In this document: one piece after another, positions 1 to 8,450 of the stretch | Numbering within the stretch: position 1 is the first letter of the stretch | How the letters are laid out: every line of letters starts with the position of its first letter | Assembly (NCBI RefSeq): GCF_000737065.1 | Contig: NZ_AQRC01000006.1 | Coordinates: 1-64,000 of the forward strand | DNA length: 64,000 bases | Source: Thioclava atlantica | GTDB taxonomy: Bacteria > Pseudomonadota > Alphaproteobacteria > Rhodobacterales > Rhodobacteraceae | Direction: 5' to 3' | The notes under the pieces: generated by a model | Seen by the model: only the letters and a program-made list of their open reading frames with translations | The model's database searches: none | What the model was told of the DNA's origin: nothing | Made by a program: the position numbers and the translations under genes

Positions 1-247
1 GACCACGGAAGGCGCGTTTTATCGGCTTAGCGTAGGATTTAGCACCGTCCGGCAGCAGACCCCATGGTATCGTCGGCAGGCCGCGAGGGTCTGGTTCGTG
101 CCTGAGGTCTGTCCATTCGTGCAATGGGTCTTTGCAGGTTTCGTCAATTCTCGTGCGAAAACGGACAGCCTATGTCTATCCCAAGCCCGGCGGCGTCTGT
201 CGATGCCCGCCGCGGCCAGAACCACTTGGCAGATACAGGAGATCACT
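1..247. other. Non-coding left edge and leader of the first gene
   Basis: I see no convincing gene here. The stretch leads into the gene that starts at 248, and a good ribosome binding site (aggag, about 7 bases before that ATG) lies at its right end. Open frames that begin around 98 and 124 lack signal-peptide or domain character until the ATG at 248, so they are treated as untranslated leader. Confidence 0.4.
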
Positions 248-721
248 ATGCGGACTGTAAAATCTTTCACCACCGTTGCTGTCGCTCTCGCCCTCGCGCT
301 GGGGTCAGCTGGCATTGTCGCCGCGCAATCCCATGATCATGACAGCCATGGCTCGGGGGCTATCGAGATCACGCTGAACGATGGCGCCAAATGGCAGGGC
401 GATCAGAACATGATCACCGGCATGACCGCGATTCACGGAACCATGGCCGCGAACCTGGACGCGATCCACAACGGCACCCTGCCTGCCGATGCCGCGAATG
501 GGGTCGCTGCCGATGTCCAGAAGCAGGTCGATTTCATGGTCGAGAACTGTGTGCTGGAACCCGAGGTAGACGAGCAGTTCCATATCGTCCTTGGTGAGGT
601 GATGACCGGCATCTCGGCATTGGAGGCCGGCGAGGTCGAGACTGGCGCGGTGACGATTGTTCAGGCGTTGAACGCCTATGGCGAGCATTTCGAGCATCCC
701 GGCTGGCAGATGATCGACTGA
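248..721 (+). CDS. Secreted His-containing periplasmic protein of a metal-resistance island
   Basis: A 157-residue protein. Residues 1-26 form a clear signal peptide (MRTVKSF, a hydrophobic Val/Ala/Leu core, AAA-like cleavage at VAAQ), so it is predicted to be periplasmic. The mature N terminus carries a short His/Asp patch (SHDHDSHG) that could bind metal. The rest is mostly helical, with one Cys (MVENCVLEP) and a conserved-looking stretch EVDEQFHIVLGEVMTGISALE. This layout resembles small DnrO-like proteins I recall beside metal-efflux genes, but that link is from memory. The start at 248 is chosen for its aggag ribosome binding site and the signal peptide. The neighbours are a LysR regulator and metal ATPases, which supports a role in metal handling. 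The exact function is unknown. Confidence 0.7.
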   Translation: MRTVKSFTTVAVALALALGSAGIVAAQSHDHDSHGSGAIEITLNDGAKWQGDQNMITGMTAIHGTMAANLDAIHNGTLPADAANGVAADVQKQVDFMVENCVLEPEVDEQFHIVLGEVMTGISALEAGEVETGAVTIVQALNAYGEHFEHPGWQMID

Positions 722-754
722 CGCCACGGGCGCAGGCATGGGCCGGCGCGGGCG

Positions 755-1669
755 TCACGCCTGCGCCGGCCTTGTCTTGCACGGGCAGCGCCCCTCCAGC
801 AGGTCGGCATCGGCCGCCAGGGCCGTCGCCATGAAGTCCAGAAACAGGCGGATGCGCGCGGTTTGGCGCAGATCCTCGTGAATCAGCAACCACAGGTCCA
901 GCATGAAGTCCTCGGGCAGCGCGGCGGCGCGGATCAGGCTGGGGTCGCAATCGGCGATCACGCAAGGCAAGGCGGCAAGTCCGATCCCCGCCTTCGCACC
1001 GGCATGGGCGGCGATGATCGAGTTTGTCCGGTAAACCTGTCGCGCATCCGGCCACCAGCGGGCCAGGCGGCGGCTGAGCGGACCATGGGCCGAGCCGTAG
1101 CCGATCCAGTCGCCATCGGCCGGATCGTCCGCCCCCCGCGCATGAAGGCCCGCCGCACCATAGACAGCGAAGGCAAGCCGCCCGACACGCCGCCCGACCA
1201 GCGTTTCCTGCCCCGGATTGCCCAGCCGCAACGCGACATCGGCCTCACGCCGGGTCAGGTCCAGCACCGTATCCGCCACCACCACCTCGATCTCGATCTC
1301 GGGCCATTCGGCGCGGAAGGCGGCGACGTGGCGGGGCAGCACACCCACCGCCAGCAGGTCGGTCGTGGTGATGCGGATCGTCCCAGTGGGCCGCTGGTCC
1401 TGTCCGGTAACCTTCAGCCCCAGCGCGGTGATTTCTTCCTCGATGCGGATGACGGAATCGCGCATCTCCTTGCCCGCCTGGGTCAGAGCATAGCCGCCGG
1501 GCAGCCGGTCGAACAGCCGCACCCGCAACCGCGCCTCGAACGCGCCGATGCGGCGAAAGACGGTGGAATGGGTAACGCCAAGGCTGCGCGCCGCCCCTGA
1601 AAGCGACCCCGCCCGCGCCACGGCCAGAAACAACCGCAGATCGTCCCAATCCTGCGCCTGTGCATTCAT
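755..1669 (-). CDS. LysR-family transcriptional regulator
   Basis: A 304-residue LysR-type activator/repressor. Residues 8-66 form the N-terminal helix-turn-helix (DWDDLRLFLAVARAGSLSGA, then STVFRRIGAFEARLRVRLFDR), followed by a substrate-binding domain to about residue 290. The HTH variant with FRRI and a short GGYALT wing is typical of the subgroup near heavy-metal and oxidative genes. It is divergent from the metallochaperone at 1778 with about 108 bases between the starts, the usual LysR layout, so it probably controls the chaperone and ATPase genes. The inducer cannot be read from sequence. The start at 1669 gives a normal LysR length; the longer frame upstream overlaps the chaperone and is not used. 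Confidence 0.88.
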   Translation of the reverse strand: MNAQAQDWDDLRLFLAVARAGSLSGAARSLGVTHSTVFRRIGAFEARLRVRLFDRLPGGYALTQAGKEMRDSVIRIEEEITALGLKVTGQDQRPTGTIRITTTDLLAVGVLPRHVAAFRAEWPEIEIEVVVADTVLDLTRREADVALRLGNPGQETLVGRRVGRLAFAVYGAAGLHARGADDPADGDWIGYGSAHGPLSRRLARWWPDARQVYRTNSIIAAHAGAKAGIGLAALPCVIADCDPSLIRAAALPEDFMLDLWLLIHEDLRQTARIRLFLDFMATALAADADLLEGRCPCKTRPAQA

Positions 1670-1777
1670 GCAATGATCCCTTGTCGAAATTGCCACTCCT
1701 GATCCTGAAAGGACAGCATATCTTGAGTTCACAAGCAATGACCGCCCCACCGGGCGGCGACATGAAAGGAACCAGCC

Positions 1778-1996
1778 ATGACCAAGACCATCCTGCGCAG
1801 CGACGAATTTTCCTGCCCCTCCTGCGTCACCAAGATCGAGAAGGCGCTGGCGGCAACTCCCGGCGTGACCGCCGCCAAGGTGCATTTCAACACCGGCCGC
1901 ATCGAGGTCGAGCATGACCCCGCATCCGCCCCGGTCGAGGCCCTTGTCTCGGTGGTGAAATCCACCGGCTACGAGGCCCGCCCCGCCGCATTCTGA
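1778..1996 (+). CDS. HMA-domain metallochaperone (stand-alone metal-binding domain)
   Basis: A 72-residue single heavy-metal-associated domain. The metal-binding loop reads FSCPSC at residues 11-16, giving the CxxC pair at Cys13 and Cys16; the ferredoxin-like fold is completed by IEVEHDPASAPVEALVSVVKSTGYEA. Such proteins deliver Cu(I), Zn(II) or related ions to P1B ATPases in the cytoplasm. It lies 64 bases upstream of an ATPase that has no N-terminal HMA domain of its own, so this small protein very likely supplies that domain in trans. The loop CPSC differs from the MxCxxC copper consensus (Asp-Glu-Phe-Ser precede the first Cys), leaving metal specificity open. A gaaagga ribosome binding site precedes the start. 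Confidence 0.88.
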   Translation: MTKTILRSDEFSCPSCVTKIEKALAATPGVTAAKVHFNTGRIEVEHDPASAPVEALVSVVKSTGYEARPAAF

Positions 1997-2060
1997 CCCA
2001 TCCCTTCCAGCCCGGCCGTGCCTGCCCGCGCGGCCGGGCCTTCACATCACGAGGCCCCGC

Positions 2061-3980
2061 ATGTTGACCCCTATCCTGACAATTCTTCACCAGTCGGCCA
2101 GCCGCAGGAAGTGGCTGACCATCATCAGCGGCAGCCTGATCGTGCTGGGCCTGATCGCCCTTTACGGGTTCGGCCTGCGCGGGCTCTGGGCGGCATCTAT
2201 GCTGGCGGCGGCCTTTATCGCCGGCTCTGACATCGCCTGGCGGGCGTTCCACGCGCTGCGAATTCGCCATTTCTCGATCGAGTTGCTGGTGACCGTTGCG
2301 GCTATTGGCGCGCTGTTCATCGGCGAATATTGGGAATCGGCCGCCGTTACTTTCCTGTTCAGCTTCGGCGCCTGGCTTGAAGCCCGCACCCTGCGCCAGA
2401 CCCGTGGCGCGCTGGCCGATCTGCTGAAGGCCGCGCCCGAGGTCGCCACCGTGATCCGCGACGGCCAGCCGGTCGAGATTGCCGCCAGTGCCGTCCAGCC
2501 GAATGAGGTCGTGCTCGTGCGCGCCGGAAACCGCATCCCCGTCGATGGCGAGGTGATCGACGGTAACGCCGCCGTGTCCGAGGCCGCCATCACCGGCGAG
2601 CCGATCCCGGCCGAGAAAGCCCCCGGCTCCCACGTCCATGCCGGCACCATCGCGGAAAATGGCGTGCTGCGCATCCGCGCCACCGGCATCGGCGCCGATA
2701 CCACGCTGGCCCGGATCATCCGCCGCGTCGAAGAGGCGCAGGAGGAACGCGCCCCCAGCCAGCGCATGATCGAGCGTTTCGCCCAATGGTATACGCCCGG
2801 CATCATGGTGCTGGCGCTGGGTGCCTGGGCGGTGACGCAGGATATTCGCCTCGCGCTGACCCTTCTGGTGGTGGCCTGTCCGGGCGCCCTGGTGATCTCG
2901 ACGCCGGTCTCCATCGTCGCCGGCATCGGGCGGGCGGCGCGCTCGGGCATCCTCATCAAGGGCGGGCAGCATCTGGAAAGCGCCGGCCGCATCGACATGC
3001 TGGCGCTGGACAAGACCGGCACCCTGACCGAGGGCCGCCCCAGCCTGGTCGAGATCGTGCCTCTTGGCGGCATCGATCGTGCCGAATTGCTGCACTGGAC
3101 GGCGATCGCCGAATCCGGCTCGGACCACCCGCTGGGCCGCCCGATTATCGAGGCCGGCCGTGCCGAGGGCGAGATTCCCGCGCCCGAGACGGTCGAGGAA
3201 GTGGCTGGCATGGGTCTGGTGGTCCACCACGACGGGCGGCAGGTCGCGGCCGGCAACCGGCGGCTGTTCGACCGGCTGGGCATCGGTTTCGACGCCGAGG
3301 CCGAGGCCGCGCTGGCCGGGGTTCTGGGCCGCGGGCGCACGCCGATCATCGTGGCGCTGGACGGGCGCATCGCGGGCATCTTCGGGCTGTCCGACCAGCC
3401 CCGGCTTTCGGCCCAAAGCGCCATCGCCCGGCTGCGCGATATCGGGGTGGGGCGCATCGCCATGCTGACCGGCGACCAGCCGCAGGCCGCCCACGCCATC
3501 GCCGCCGAAATCGGCATCGACGAGGTTCATGCCGGGCTGCTGCCCGAGGACAAGCTGGAGTTGATCCGCCACTTTCAGGCCGAGGGCCGCCATGTCGCCA
3601 TGATCGGCGACGGCATCAACGACGCCCCGGCGCTGGCTGCCGCCGACACCAGCATCGCCATGGGGGCCGTGGGCTCGGACGTGGCGATCGAGACCGCCGA
3701 CATTGCGCTGATGGCCGACGATCTGGAGAAACTGCCCGAGGCCATGGCGATTTCCCGCGCGACGCTGCGCAATATGCGCCAGAACTTGGCCATCGCGCTG
3801 CTGACTGTGGCCGGGCTGCTGGCGGGCGTGTTCAACGGCGATGTGCATATGGCCGAGGGCATGCTGATCCATCAGCTTTCGGTACTGGTGGTGATCGCCA
3901 ACGCCATGCGCCTGCTGCGCGTCCCGCGCGGTCCCGGCGGACGCCGGCCTGCGCAGGCAGCGGTGCCCGCGACCGCCTAG
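2061..3980 (+). CDS. P1B-type heavy-metal ATPase with a CPG membrane motif
   Basis: A 639-residue metal-exporting P-type ATPase of the inner membrane. It contains, in order, transmembrane helices from residue 18, the actuator TGEP motif near residue 179, the ion-channel motif Cys-Pro-Gly at residues 273-275 (VACPGALVIST), the phosphorylation motif DKTGT with Asp317, and the hinge GDGINDAP near residue 515. There is no N-terminal HMA domain, and the chaperone gene at 1778 probably compensates. Known P1B classes mostly carry CPC, SPC, TPC or CPH in this helix. CPG removes the second cysteine ligand, so zinc, copper or cadmium cannot be assigned from the motif. It may be co-transcribed with the chaperone. 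The family call is secure; the substrate is not. Confidence 0.92.
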   Translation: MLTPILTILHQSASRRKWLTIISGSLIVLGLIALYGFGLRGLWAASMLAAAFIAGSDIAWRAFHALRIRHFSIELLVTVAAIGALFIGEYWESAAVTFLFSFGAWLEARTLRQTRGALADLLKAAPEVATVIRDGQPVEIAASAVQPNEVVLVRAGNRIPVDGEVIDGNAAVSEAAITGEPIPAEKAPGSHVHAGTIAENGVLRIRATGIGADTTLARIIRRVEEAQEERAPSQRMIERFAQWYTPGIMVLALGAWAVTQDIRLALTLLVVACPGALVISTPVSIVAGIGRAARSGILIKGGQHLESAGRIDMLALDKTGTLTEGRPSLVEIVPLGGIDRAELLHWTAIAESGSDHPLGRPIIEAGRAEGEIPAPETVEEVAGMGLVVHHDGRQVAAGNRRLFDRLGIGFDAEAEAALAGVLGRGRTPIIVALDGRIAGIFGLSDQPRLSAQSAIARLRDIGVGRIAMLTGDQPQAAHAIAAEIGIDEVHAGLLPEDKLELIRHFQAEGRHVAMIGDGINDAPALAAADTSIAMGAVGSDVAIETADIALMADDLEKLPEAMAISRATLRNMRQNLAIALLTVAGLLAGVFNGDVHMAEGMLIHQLSVLVVIANAMRLLRVPRGPGGRRPAQAAVPATA

Positions 3981-4036
3981 GCGCTTGTGCCTCATCGACA
4001 ATTCCGCTCCCGTGTCCATGGCGCGGGGGCGTTTTC

Positions 4037-4699
4037 ATGGGGGATGACATGACCGATAGCAATGATGTTCGGGACATCCGCGAGGTTCTGGATTTCTGGT
4101 TCCCCGAGGGCCGCGCGCTGGACATCGACCCCGACCGCCATGCCAAGCTGTGGCGCTGGCGGATGCATGGCGGCGCGGACGGTGAGATTGCGGCGCGGTT
4201 CGGCCCGCTGACCGAACGCGGCGCGGCGGGGGCGCTGGATCATTGGGCGGCAACGCCCGGGGGCAGGCTGGCGCTGATCGTGGTGCTGGACCAGTTCCCG
4301 CGCTCGCTGTGGCGGGGCAGCGCGCTTGCATATGCGCAAGACCCGGCAGCACTGGCGCAGGCGCTGGCGGGGCTGGAAAACGGAGACTGGGCGGCACTTG
4401 GCCTGCCGTGGTTCCAGATCGCCTTCACCCAGCCTCTGGGCCATGCCGAGGGGCCGGACCATCTGGCCCGGATCGACCGGCTGATTGCCCTGCGGCGCGA
4501 CATTGCCGCCCGCGGGCCGTCGGCCTTGCGCCCGCTCTATGCCTCGCTGGTCGATCAGGCCGGCAAGGTGCGCCGCGTCATCGCCAGCTTTGGCCGCCAC
4601 CCGCATCGCAACGCCACCCTTGGCCGCAACTCGACGCCCGAGGAGGAGGCGTATCTGCAAAGGGGCGATTTCCCCCATCTGCGCGCCTTTCGGGACTAA
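4037..4699 (+). CDS. DUF924 family protein
   Basis: A 220-residue cytoplasmic protein of the DUF924 (YbfA-like) family, recognised from the N-terminal VLDFWFPEGRALD, the central LALIVVLDQFPRSLWRG and the C-terminal region with Phe-Pro-His-Leu-Arg. The family is all-helical and related to tetratricopeptide folds; no reaction is established. The start at 4037 is used; an in-frame ATG at 4049 (MTDSND) is an equally good alternative with a gggga purine run ahead of it. It follows the CPG ATPase by 56 bases and converges with the second ATPase, whose stop lies 12 bases downstream. Nothing in the protein suggests metal binding, so its place in the island may be incidental. Confidence 0.85.
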   Translation: MGDDMTDSNDVRDIREVLDFWFPEGRALDIDPDRHAKLWRWRMHGGADGEIAARFGPLTERGAAGALDHWAATPGGRLALIVVLDQFPRSLWRGSALAYAQDPAALAQALAGLENGDWAALGLPWFQIAFTQPLGHAEGPDHLARIDRLIALRRDIAARGPSALRPLYASLVDQAGKVRRVIASFGRHPHRNATLGRNSTPEEEAYLQRGDFPHLRAFRD

Positions 4700-4710
4700 T
4701 GCCCCGCCGG

Positions 4711-6651
4711 TCAGGCCGGCAGCGCCGCGCCCGGCAATGCCTGTCCGCCCGCCGGTGCCTTGGGCCGGCGGATCGGGTCCGACAGCAGCCGCAGCCCGTT
4801 CAGCACCACCAGCACCGTGCCGCCTTCATGGCCGATCACCACCAGCGGCAAGGGCAGGTCGAAGAACAGCCCGCCGATGACCAGAACCACCATGGCGCCG
4901 ATGGCAAAGGTCAGGTTCTGCCGGATCACCCTTGAGGTTCGGCGCGACAGGCGCTGCGCATCGGCCAGCCGCTCCATATCCTCGGAGAGCAGCGCCACAT
5001 CGGCGGCCTGAAGCGCCACCTCGGACCCCGCCGCGCCCATGGCGATGCCGATATCGGCGCGGGCCAGCGCCGCGGCGTCGTTCACCCCGTCGCCGACAAA
5101 GGCGACCTTGCCGCTGTCGGTCAGCGCACCGACCGCGCGAACCTTGTCCTCGGGCAGCATTTCGGCGTGGATCTCGTCGGGGGCAAGGCCAAGCTGCGTG
5201 CCGATGCGCAGTGCGACCGGGCGGCGGTCGCCGGTCATCATCACGATGCGGCGCACGCCCCCCTTGCGTAAAGCCGCCAGCGCCGGGGCCGAACTGCCGC
5301 GCGGCGCATCGGCGACGGTGACCGCGCCCAGCACCTGCGCGCCACGGCCCAGATATACCACGGTGTCCGCGCCTTCGGCCAAGGATTGCAGGGCGGGGTG
5401 ATCCAGCGGGGCGCCCATCGCCTGCGCAAGATAGGGGTTGCCGGCCCAGACCGGGCCAGAGGCATCGCGGCCTTCGATGCCGATGCCGGGCCTTGCGTTC
5501 ACATCCGTCACCGCGACCGGCTGCAAGTCGCGGGCCAGGGCCTCGCGGTGGATGGCGGCGGCGATGTGGTGTTCGGAATGCGCCTCCAGCCCGGAAAGCA
5601 GCGACAGGAAGCCGGCCTGATCGCCGTCCAGCGCGACCAGCCGCGTCACCGCAGCGCGGCCGGTGGTCAGGGTGCCGGTCTTGTCGAAGGCGAAGATATC
5701 GACCTCGGCCAGCGTCTCCAGCGCGCCGCCGCCCTTGAACAGAACACCGCCCCGCGCCGCCGCCGACAGCGCCGACAGGATGGCGGCGGGAACCGAGATG
5801 ACGATGGCGCAGGGGCTGGCCGCGACCAGCAATGTCGCAGCCCGGTAAAGCGCCTGTTCCCAGTCGTGTCCCAGGAAATAGAAGGCGGCGAAGGCGAGCA
5901 TCGCGCCCGCCATGACGGCGACCGTGTAGCGTTGCCCGAACCATTCGCTGAACCGCTCGGACGGGGCGCGGGCGGCCTGCGCCTCGGTCACCAGCCGGAT
6001 CATGCGGGCGATGGTGCTGTCGCTGACGCTACGCGTGACCTCGACATCCAGCACGCCATCCAGATTGATCGTGGCCTCGAACACTTGCGCGCCGGCCTCT
6101 TTCGACACGGGCATGGATTCGCCGGTGATATTGGCCTCGTCGATGCCACCGCGCCCGGTGACGACCACGCCATCGCTGGGCACCCGCGCACCGGGGCGCA
6201 GCACCACCACATCGCCGACGGCCAGCACCTCGGCGGGCACCTCCTCGACGGTGCCGTTGGCGGTCTTGCGCAAGGCGGTCTCGGGGCGCAGCGCCATCAG
6301 CGCCTCGATGGCGCGGCGCGCCCGGCCAAGCGCGCGCTCCTCCAGCGTGGTCGAGATGCTGAACAGCGTCAGCAGCACCGCGCCCTCGAACGGGGCACCG
6401 ACGATTGCGGCGGCAATGGCGGCGGCGATCATCAGCAGGTCGATGTCCAGCACCCGCTCGCGCCACAGGGTCGAAAGCGCGCGCCAGCCGGTCGGCAGGC
6501 CACCAGCCAGATAGGCAAGCACCAGACCCGGAAGCTCGATGGGTGCCCATGCCTCGCCCGGCAGCCACCGCCCGGCAGCCGCCATTGCGAGGCCCAGCAC
6601 GGTGGCCAGCGAAAGGGCCATGGACAGGTCGATGGAAGAGGATTTGGTCAT
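4711..6651 (-). CDS. P1B-4-type metal ATPase (SPC motif, HEGGT signature)
   Basis: A 646-residue inner-membrane P-type ATPase. Visible motifs are TGES at 176-179, Ser-Pro-Cys at 279-281 (VAASPCAIVISVP), DKTGT at 323-327, GDGVNDAA near residue 540 and the C-terminal helix sequence HEGGTVLVVLNGLRLL. SPC plus HEGGT is the signature of the P1B-4 class, whose characterised members (CoaT, CtpD, PfeT) export cobalt, iron or zinc. There is no N-terminal metal-binding domain, as is usual for this class. The start at 6651 gives the expected first transmembrane segment; the frame extends farther upstream without support. It is convergent with the DUF924 gene and probably starts a separate transcription unit. 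Confidence 0.93.
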   Translation of the reverse strand: MTKSSSIDLSMALSLATVLGLAMAAAGRWLPGEAWAPIELPGLVLAYLAGGLPTGWRALSTLWRERVLDIDLLMIAAAIAAAIVGAPFEGAVLLTLFSISTTLEERALGRARRAIEALMALRPETALRKTANGTVEEVPAEVLAVGDVVVLRPGARVPSDGVVVTGRGGIDEANITGESMPVSKEAGAQVFEATINLDGVLDVEVTRSVSDSTIARMIRLVTEAQAARAPSERFSEWFGQRYTVAVMAGAMLAFAAFYFLGHDWEQALYRAATLLVAASPCAIVISVPAAILSALSAAARGGVLFKGGGALETLAEVDIFAFDKTGTLTTGRAAVTRLVALDGDQAGFLSLLSGLEAHSEHHIAAAIHREALARDLQPVAVTDVNARPGIGIEGRDASGPVWAGNPYLAQAMGAPLDHPALQSLAEGADTVVYLGRGAQVLGAVTVADAPRGSSAPALAALRKGGVRRIVMMTGDRRPVALRIGTQLGLAPDEIHAEMLPEDKVRAVGALTDSGKVAFVGDGVNDAAALARADIGIAMGAAGSEVALQAADVALLSEDMERLADAQRLSRRTSRVIRQNLTFAIGAMVVLVIGGLFFDLPLPLVVIGHEGGTVLVVLNGLRLLSDPIRRPKAPAGGQALPGAALPA

Positions 6652-6721
6652 GTCAGGGTCCTGGCTGGCACGACTGCGGCATGGGGCCGCAGTCGCTGGC
6701 TGGCTTGGGTTTATGCCTTGA

Positions 6722-7099
6722 TCAGTGGGTGCGGCGGCCGCGAAAGGCAAGTGCGGCAATCGTGATCCAGATGCTGCTGCGCAGGATCATCGCGCCCATG
6801 GTGCGCGCCTCCCATGCGCCCCCCGAGACCACATGCCACAGAAAGGCGGTAAAGACCGCCACTGTCGCCAGCGCGATGCCCAGCGACAGCATCGGTGCCC
6901 AGCCCGCGCCGCGCCACAGGCCGATTCCAGCCAGAACATAGGCGAACCCGGCAAGGAAGTTGAACCACAGAACGAAGGGCACCGCTGCACCCATATCGAC
7001 GCCGCCGAACAGCGCCCTGCCGCCCGAAACGATGGTCAGGAGGCCAAAGACCGTCGCCACGGCGGCGGTAATGGTCAGGGTGCGCGATCTTGTCGTCAT
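6722..7099 (-). CDS. Small four-helix membrane protein
   Basis: A 125-residue protein with four predicted transmembrane segments (about residues 7-27, 37-60, 68-90 and 100-118) joined by short loops. No catalytic or metal-binding motif is visible apart from scattered His residues (one in LWHVVSGG, one at the C terminus). It lies between the P1B-4 ATPase and a cytochrome b561 gene, all on the minus strand, 70 and 89 bases from them, so it may belong to an operon of membrane proteins. I do not recognise a named family. The ATG at 7099 is preceded on its strand by a ggagga-type purine run (cccggaggaagac), which supports this start over a longer frame. Confidence 0.7.
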   Translation of the reverse strand: MTTRSRTLTITAAVATVFGLLTIVSGGRALFGGVDMGAAVPFVLWFNFLAGFAYVLAGIGLWRGAGWAPMLSLGIALATVAVFTAFLWHVVSGGAWEARTMGAMILRSSIWITIAALAFRGRRTH

Positions 7100-7188
7100 G
7101 TCTTCCTCCGGGGTTTGGGGATCGGCCGGGTGGGTGTGACCCGGCCCGCCATGGGTCATGGGGTGCGATACGCGGAACGGACCGCGCC

Positions 7189-7671
7189 TCAGGGCCGGCC
7201 AAGCATGCGCCGCAGCACATCGGTCTTGAGCCAGAAATGATGGTAAAGCGCCGCGAGGATATGCAGGATGACCAGCGGAACCAGGACCAACCGCGCGATG
7301 GAATGGGCATCGCCGATTGCCTCGATGCCGGTCATCCAGGCGGCCGCGCCGGAAAGCACCATCAGGATCAGCAGGAGGTTGAGGGCCGCATGCGTGCCCG
7401 TTGCCAGAGCCTTCAGGGCCGGGTGCTCGCCTTCCGGCAGGCCCGGAACGCCGCGCCGACGGCGCAGCACCAGCCGCCACAGGACGAGAACCAGGATCAG
7501 CGCGCCGGCAACGGCATGGGGATTGATCGTCGGCTGGTTCGGCAGCGTGCCGTCCATCCGCCCGTCCCATGCCCCGACGATGCCGTCATGCATGAAGATC
7601 TGGAAAAAGACGAGGGTTGCAATGACCCAATGCAGGATGATCTGGGGTCTGGAATAGGATGTCGGTTGCAT
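7189..7671 (-). CDS. Cytochrome b561-family membrane protein
   Basis: A 160-residue four-helix b-type cytochrome. The opening YSRPQIILHWVIA is the family signature. Candidate haem ligands are His14, His52, His94 and His137 or His144, placed in four hydrophobic helices in the pattern of two transmembrane haems. Such proteins pass electrons between quinol and periplasmic acceptors or oxidants. The gene is on the minus strand between a small membrane protein and the ABC exporter operon. Bacterial members commonly respond to oxidative or metal stress, which suits the island, but no partner redox protein is encoded nearby. The start at 7671 places the signature at the N terminus as in the family. 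Confidence 0.88.
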   Translation of the reverse strand: MQPTSYSRPQIILHWVIATLVFFQIFMHDGIVGAWDGRMDGTLPNQPTINPHAVAGALILVLVLWRLVLRRRRGVPGLPEGEHPALKALATGTHAALNLLLILMVLSGAAAWMTGIEAIGDAHSIARLVLVPLVILHILAALYHHFWLKTDVLRRMLGRP

Positions 7672-7756
7672 CTTGGTTGTGCCTTTTCAAGGACGGGTGA
7701 AGTTGCAGGATCGGGGTGCAGGGTCTTGTGGTCATGTCTGCCTCCCCGCAAGCCCG

Positions 7757-8449
7757 TCACGCGCTGACCAGATGGCCGTCGCGCAGGTGGATCAGGCGGT
7801 CGAAGCGGTCGAAGATCTTTTCGTCATGGGTGACGGTGACGATGCAGGCCTCCTGCTCGACGGCCAGTCGGCGCATGAGGTCCATCACCAGCCCGGCGCG
7901 CGCGCCGTCCAGCGCGGCAGTGGGCTCGTCGGCAAGGATGATGCGGGGGCGGTTGGCCAGCGCGCGGGCAATCGCCACGCGCTGCGCCTCGCCCCCCGAC
8001 AGCAGCGCGGGCTTGACCATCGCGCGATGGCCGACCTCCAGATAATCCAGCAATTCACGCGCCCGTGCCCGGCCTTCGTCAGGGGGCCAGCCGGCAAGGT
8101 CCAGCACCACCGAGACGTTTTCCTGCGCGGTCAGGAAGGGCAGCAGGTTATGCGACTGGAAGATGAAGCCGATCTTGTCCAGCCGCAGCCGGCGCAGATC
8201 ACGCCGCAGCCATTTGCCGTCGAACACCGGCTCGCCATCCAGCACCACGCGGCCCGCCGAGGGGGCAAGGATGCAGCCGATGACGTTGAGCAGCGTCGTC
8301 TTGCCCGACCCCGATGGCCCCAGCAGGGCGATCACCTCGCCGGCGCGCACCGTCAGATCGACCGCGCGCAGGGCATCGACGCGGGTTTCGCCCTCGCCGA
8401 AATGCTTGGCCACGCCTGTGACTTCGATCAGGGTGTCGCCAAGCGCCAT
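7757..8449 (-). CDS. ABC exporter ATPase subunit (MacB/DevA type)
   Basis: A 230-residue ATP-binding subunit. The Walker A motif is GPSGSGKTT near residue 45, the signature is LSGGEAQRVAIARAL near residue 138, and Walker B is RIILADEPTAALD with the downstream switch histidine in TVTHDE. The spacing and length match the LolD/MacB/DevA group that powers FtsX-like permeases. The stop codon of the permease gene lies one base before this start, so the two are co-translated. It completes a tripartite exporter with the permease at 8451 and the adaptor at 9581. The substrate cannot be told from the sequence. Confidence 0.94.
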   Translation of the reverse strand: MALGDTLIEVTGVAKHFGEGETRVDALRAVDLTVRAGEVIALLGPSGSGKTTLLNVIGCILAPSAGRVVLDGEPVFDGKWLRRDLRRLRLDKIGFIFQSHNLLPFLTAQENVSVVLDLAGWPPDEGRARARELLDYLEVGHRAMVKPALLSGGEAQRVAIARALANRPRIILADEPTAALDGARAGLVMDLMRRLAVEQEACIVTVTHDEKIFDRFDRLIHLRDGHLVSA

Positions 8450-8450
8450 C

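Noticed and set aside
1887-4019. A 710-codon minus-strand frame opposite the CPG ATPase
   Set aside because: It is a shadow of the plus-strand ATPase, which has all P-type motifs in order.
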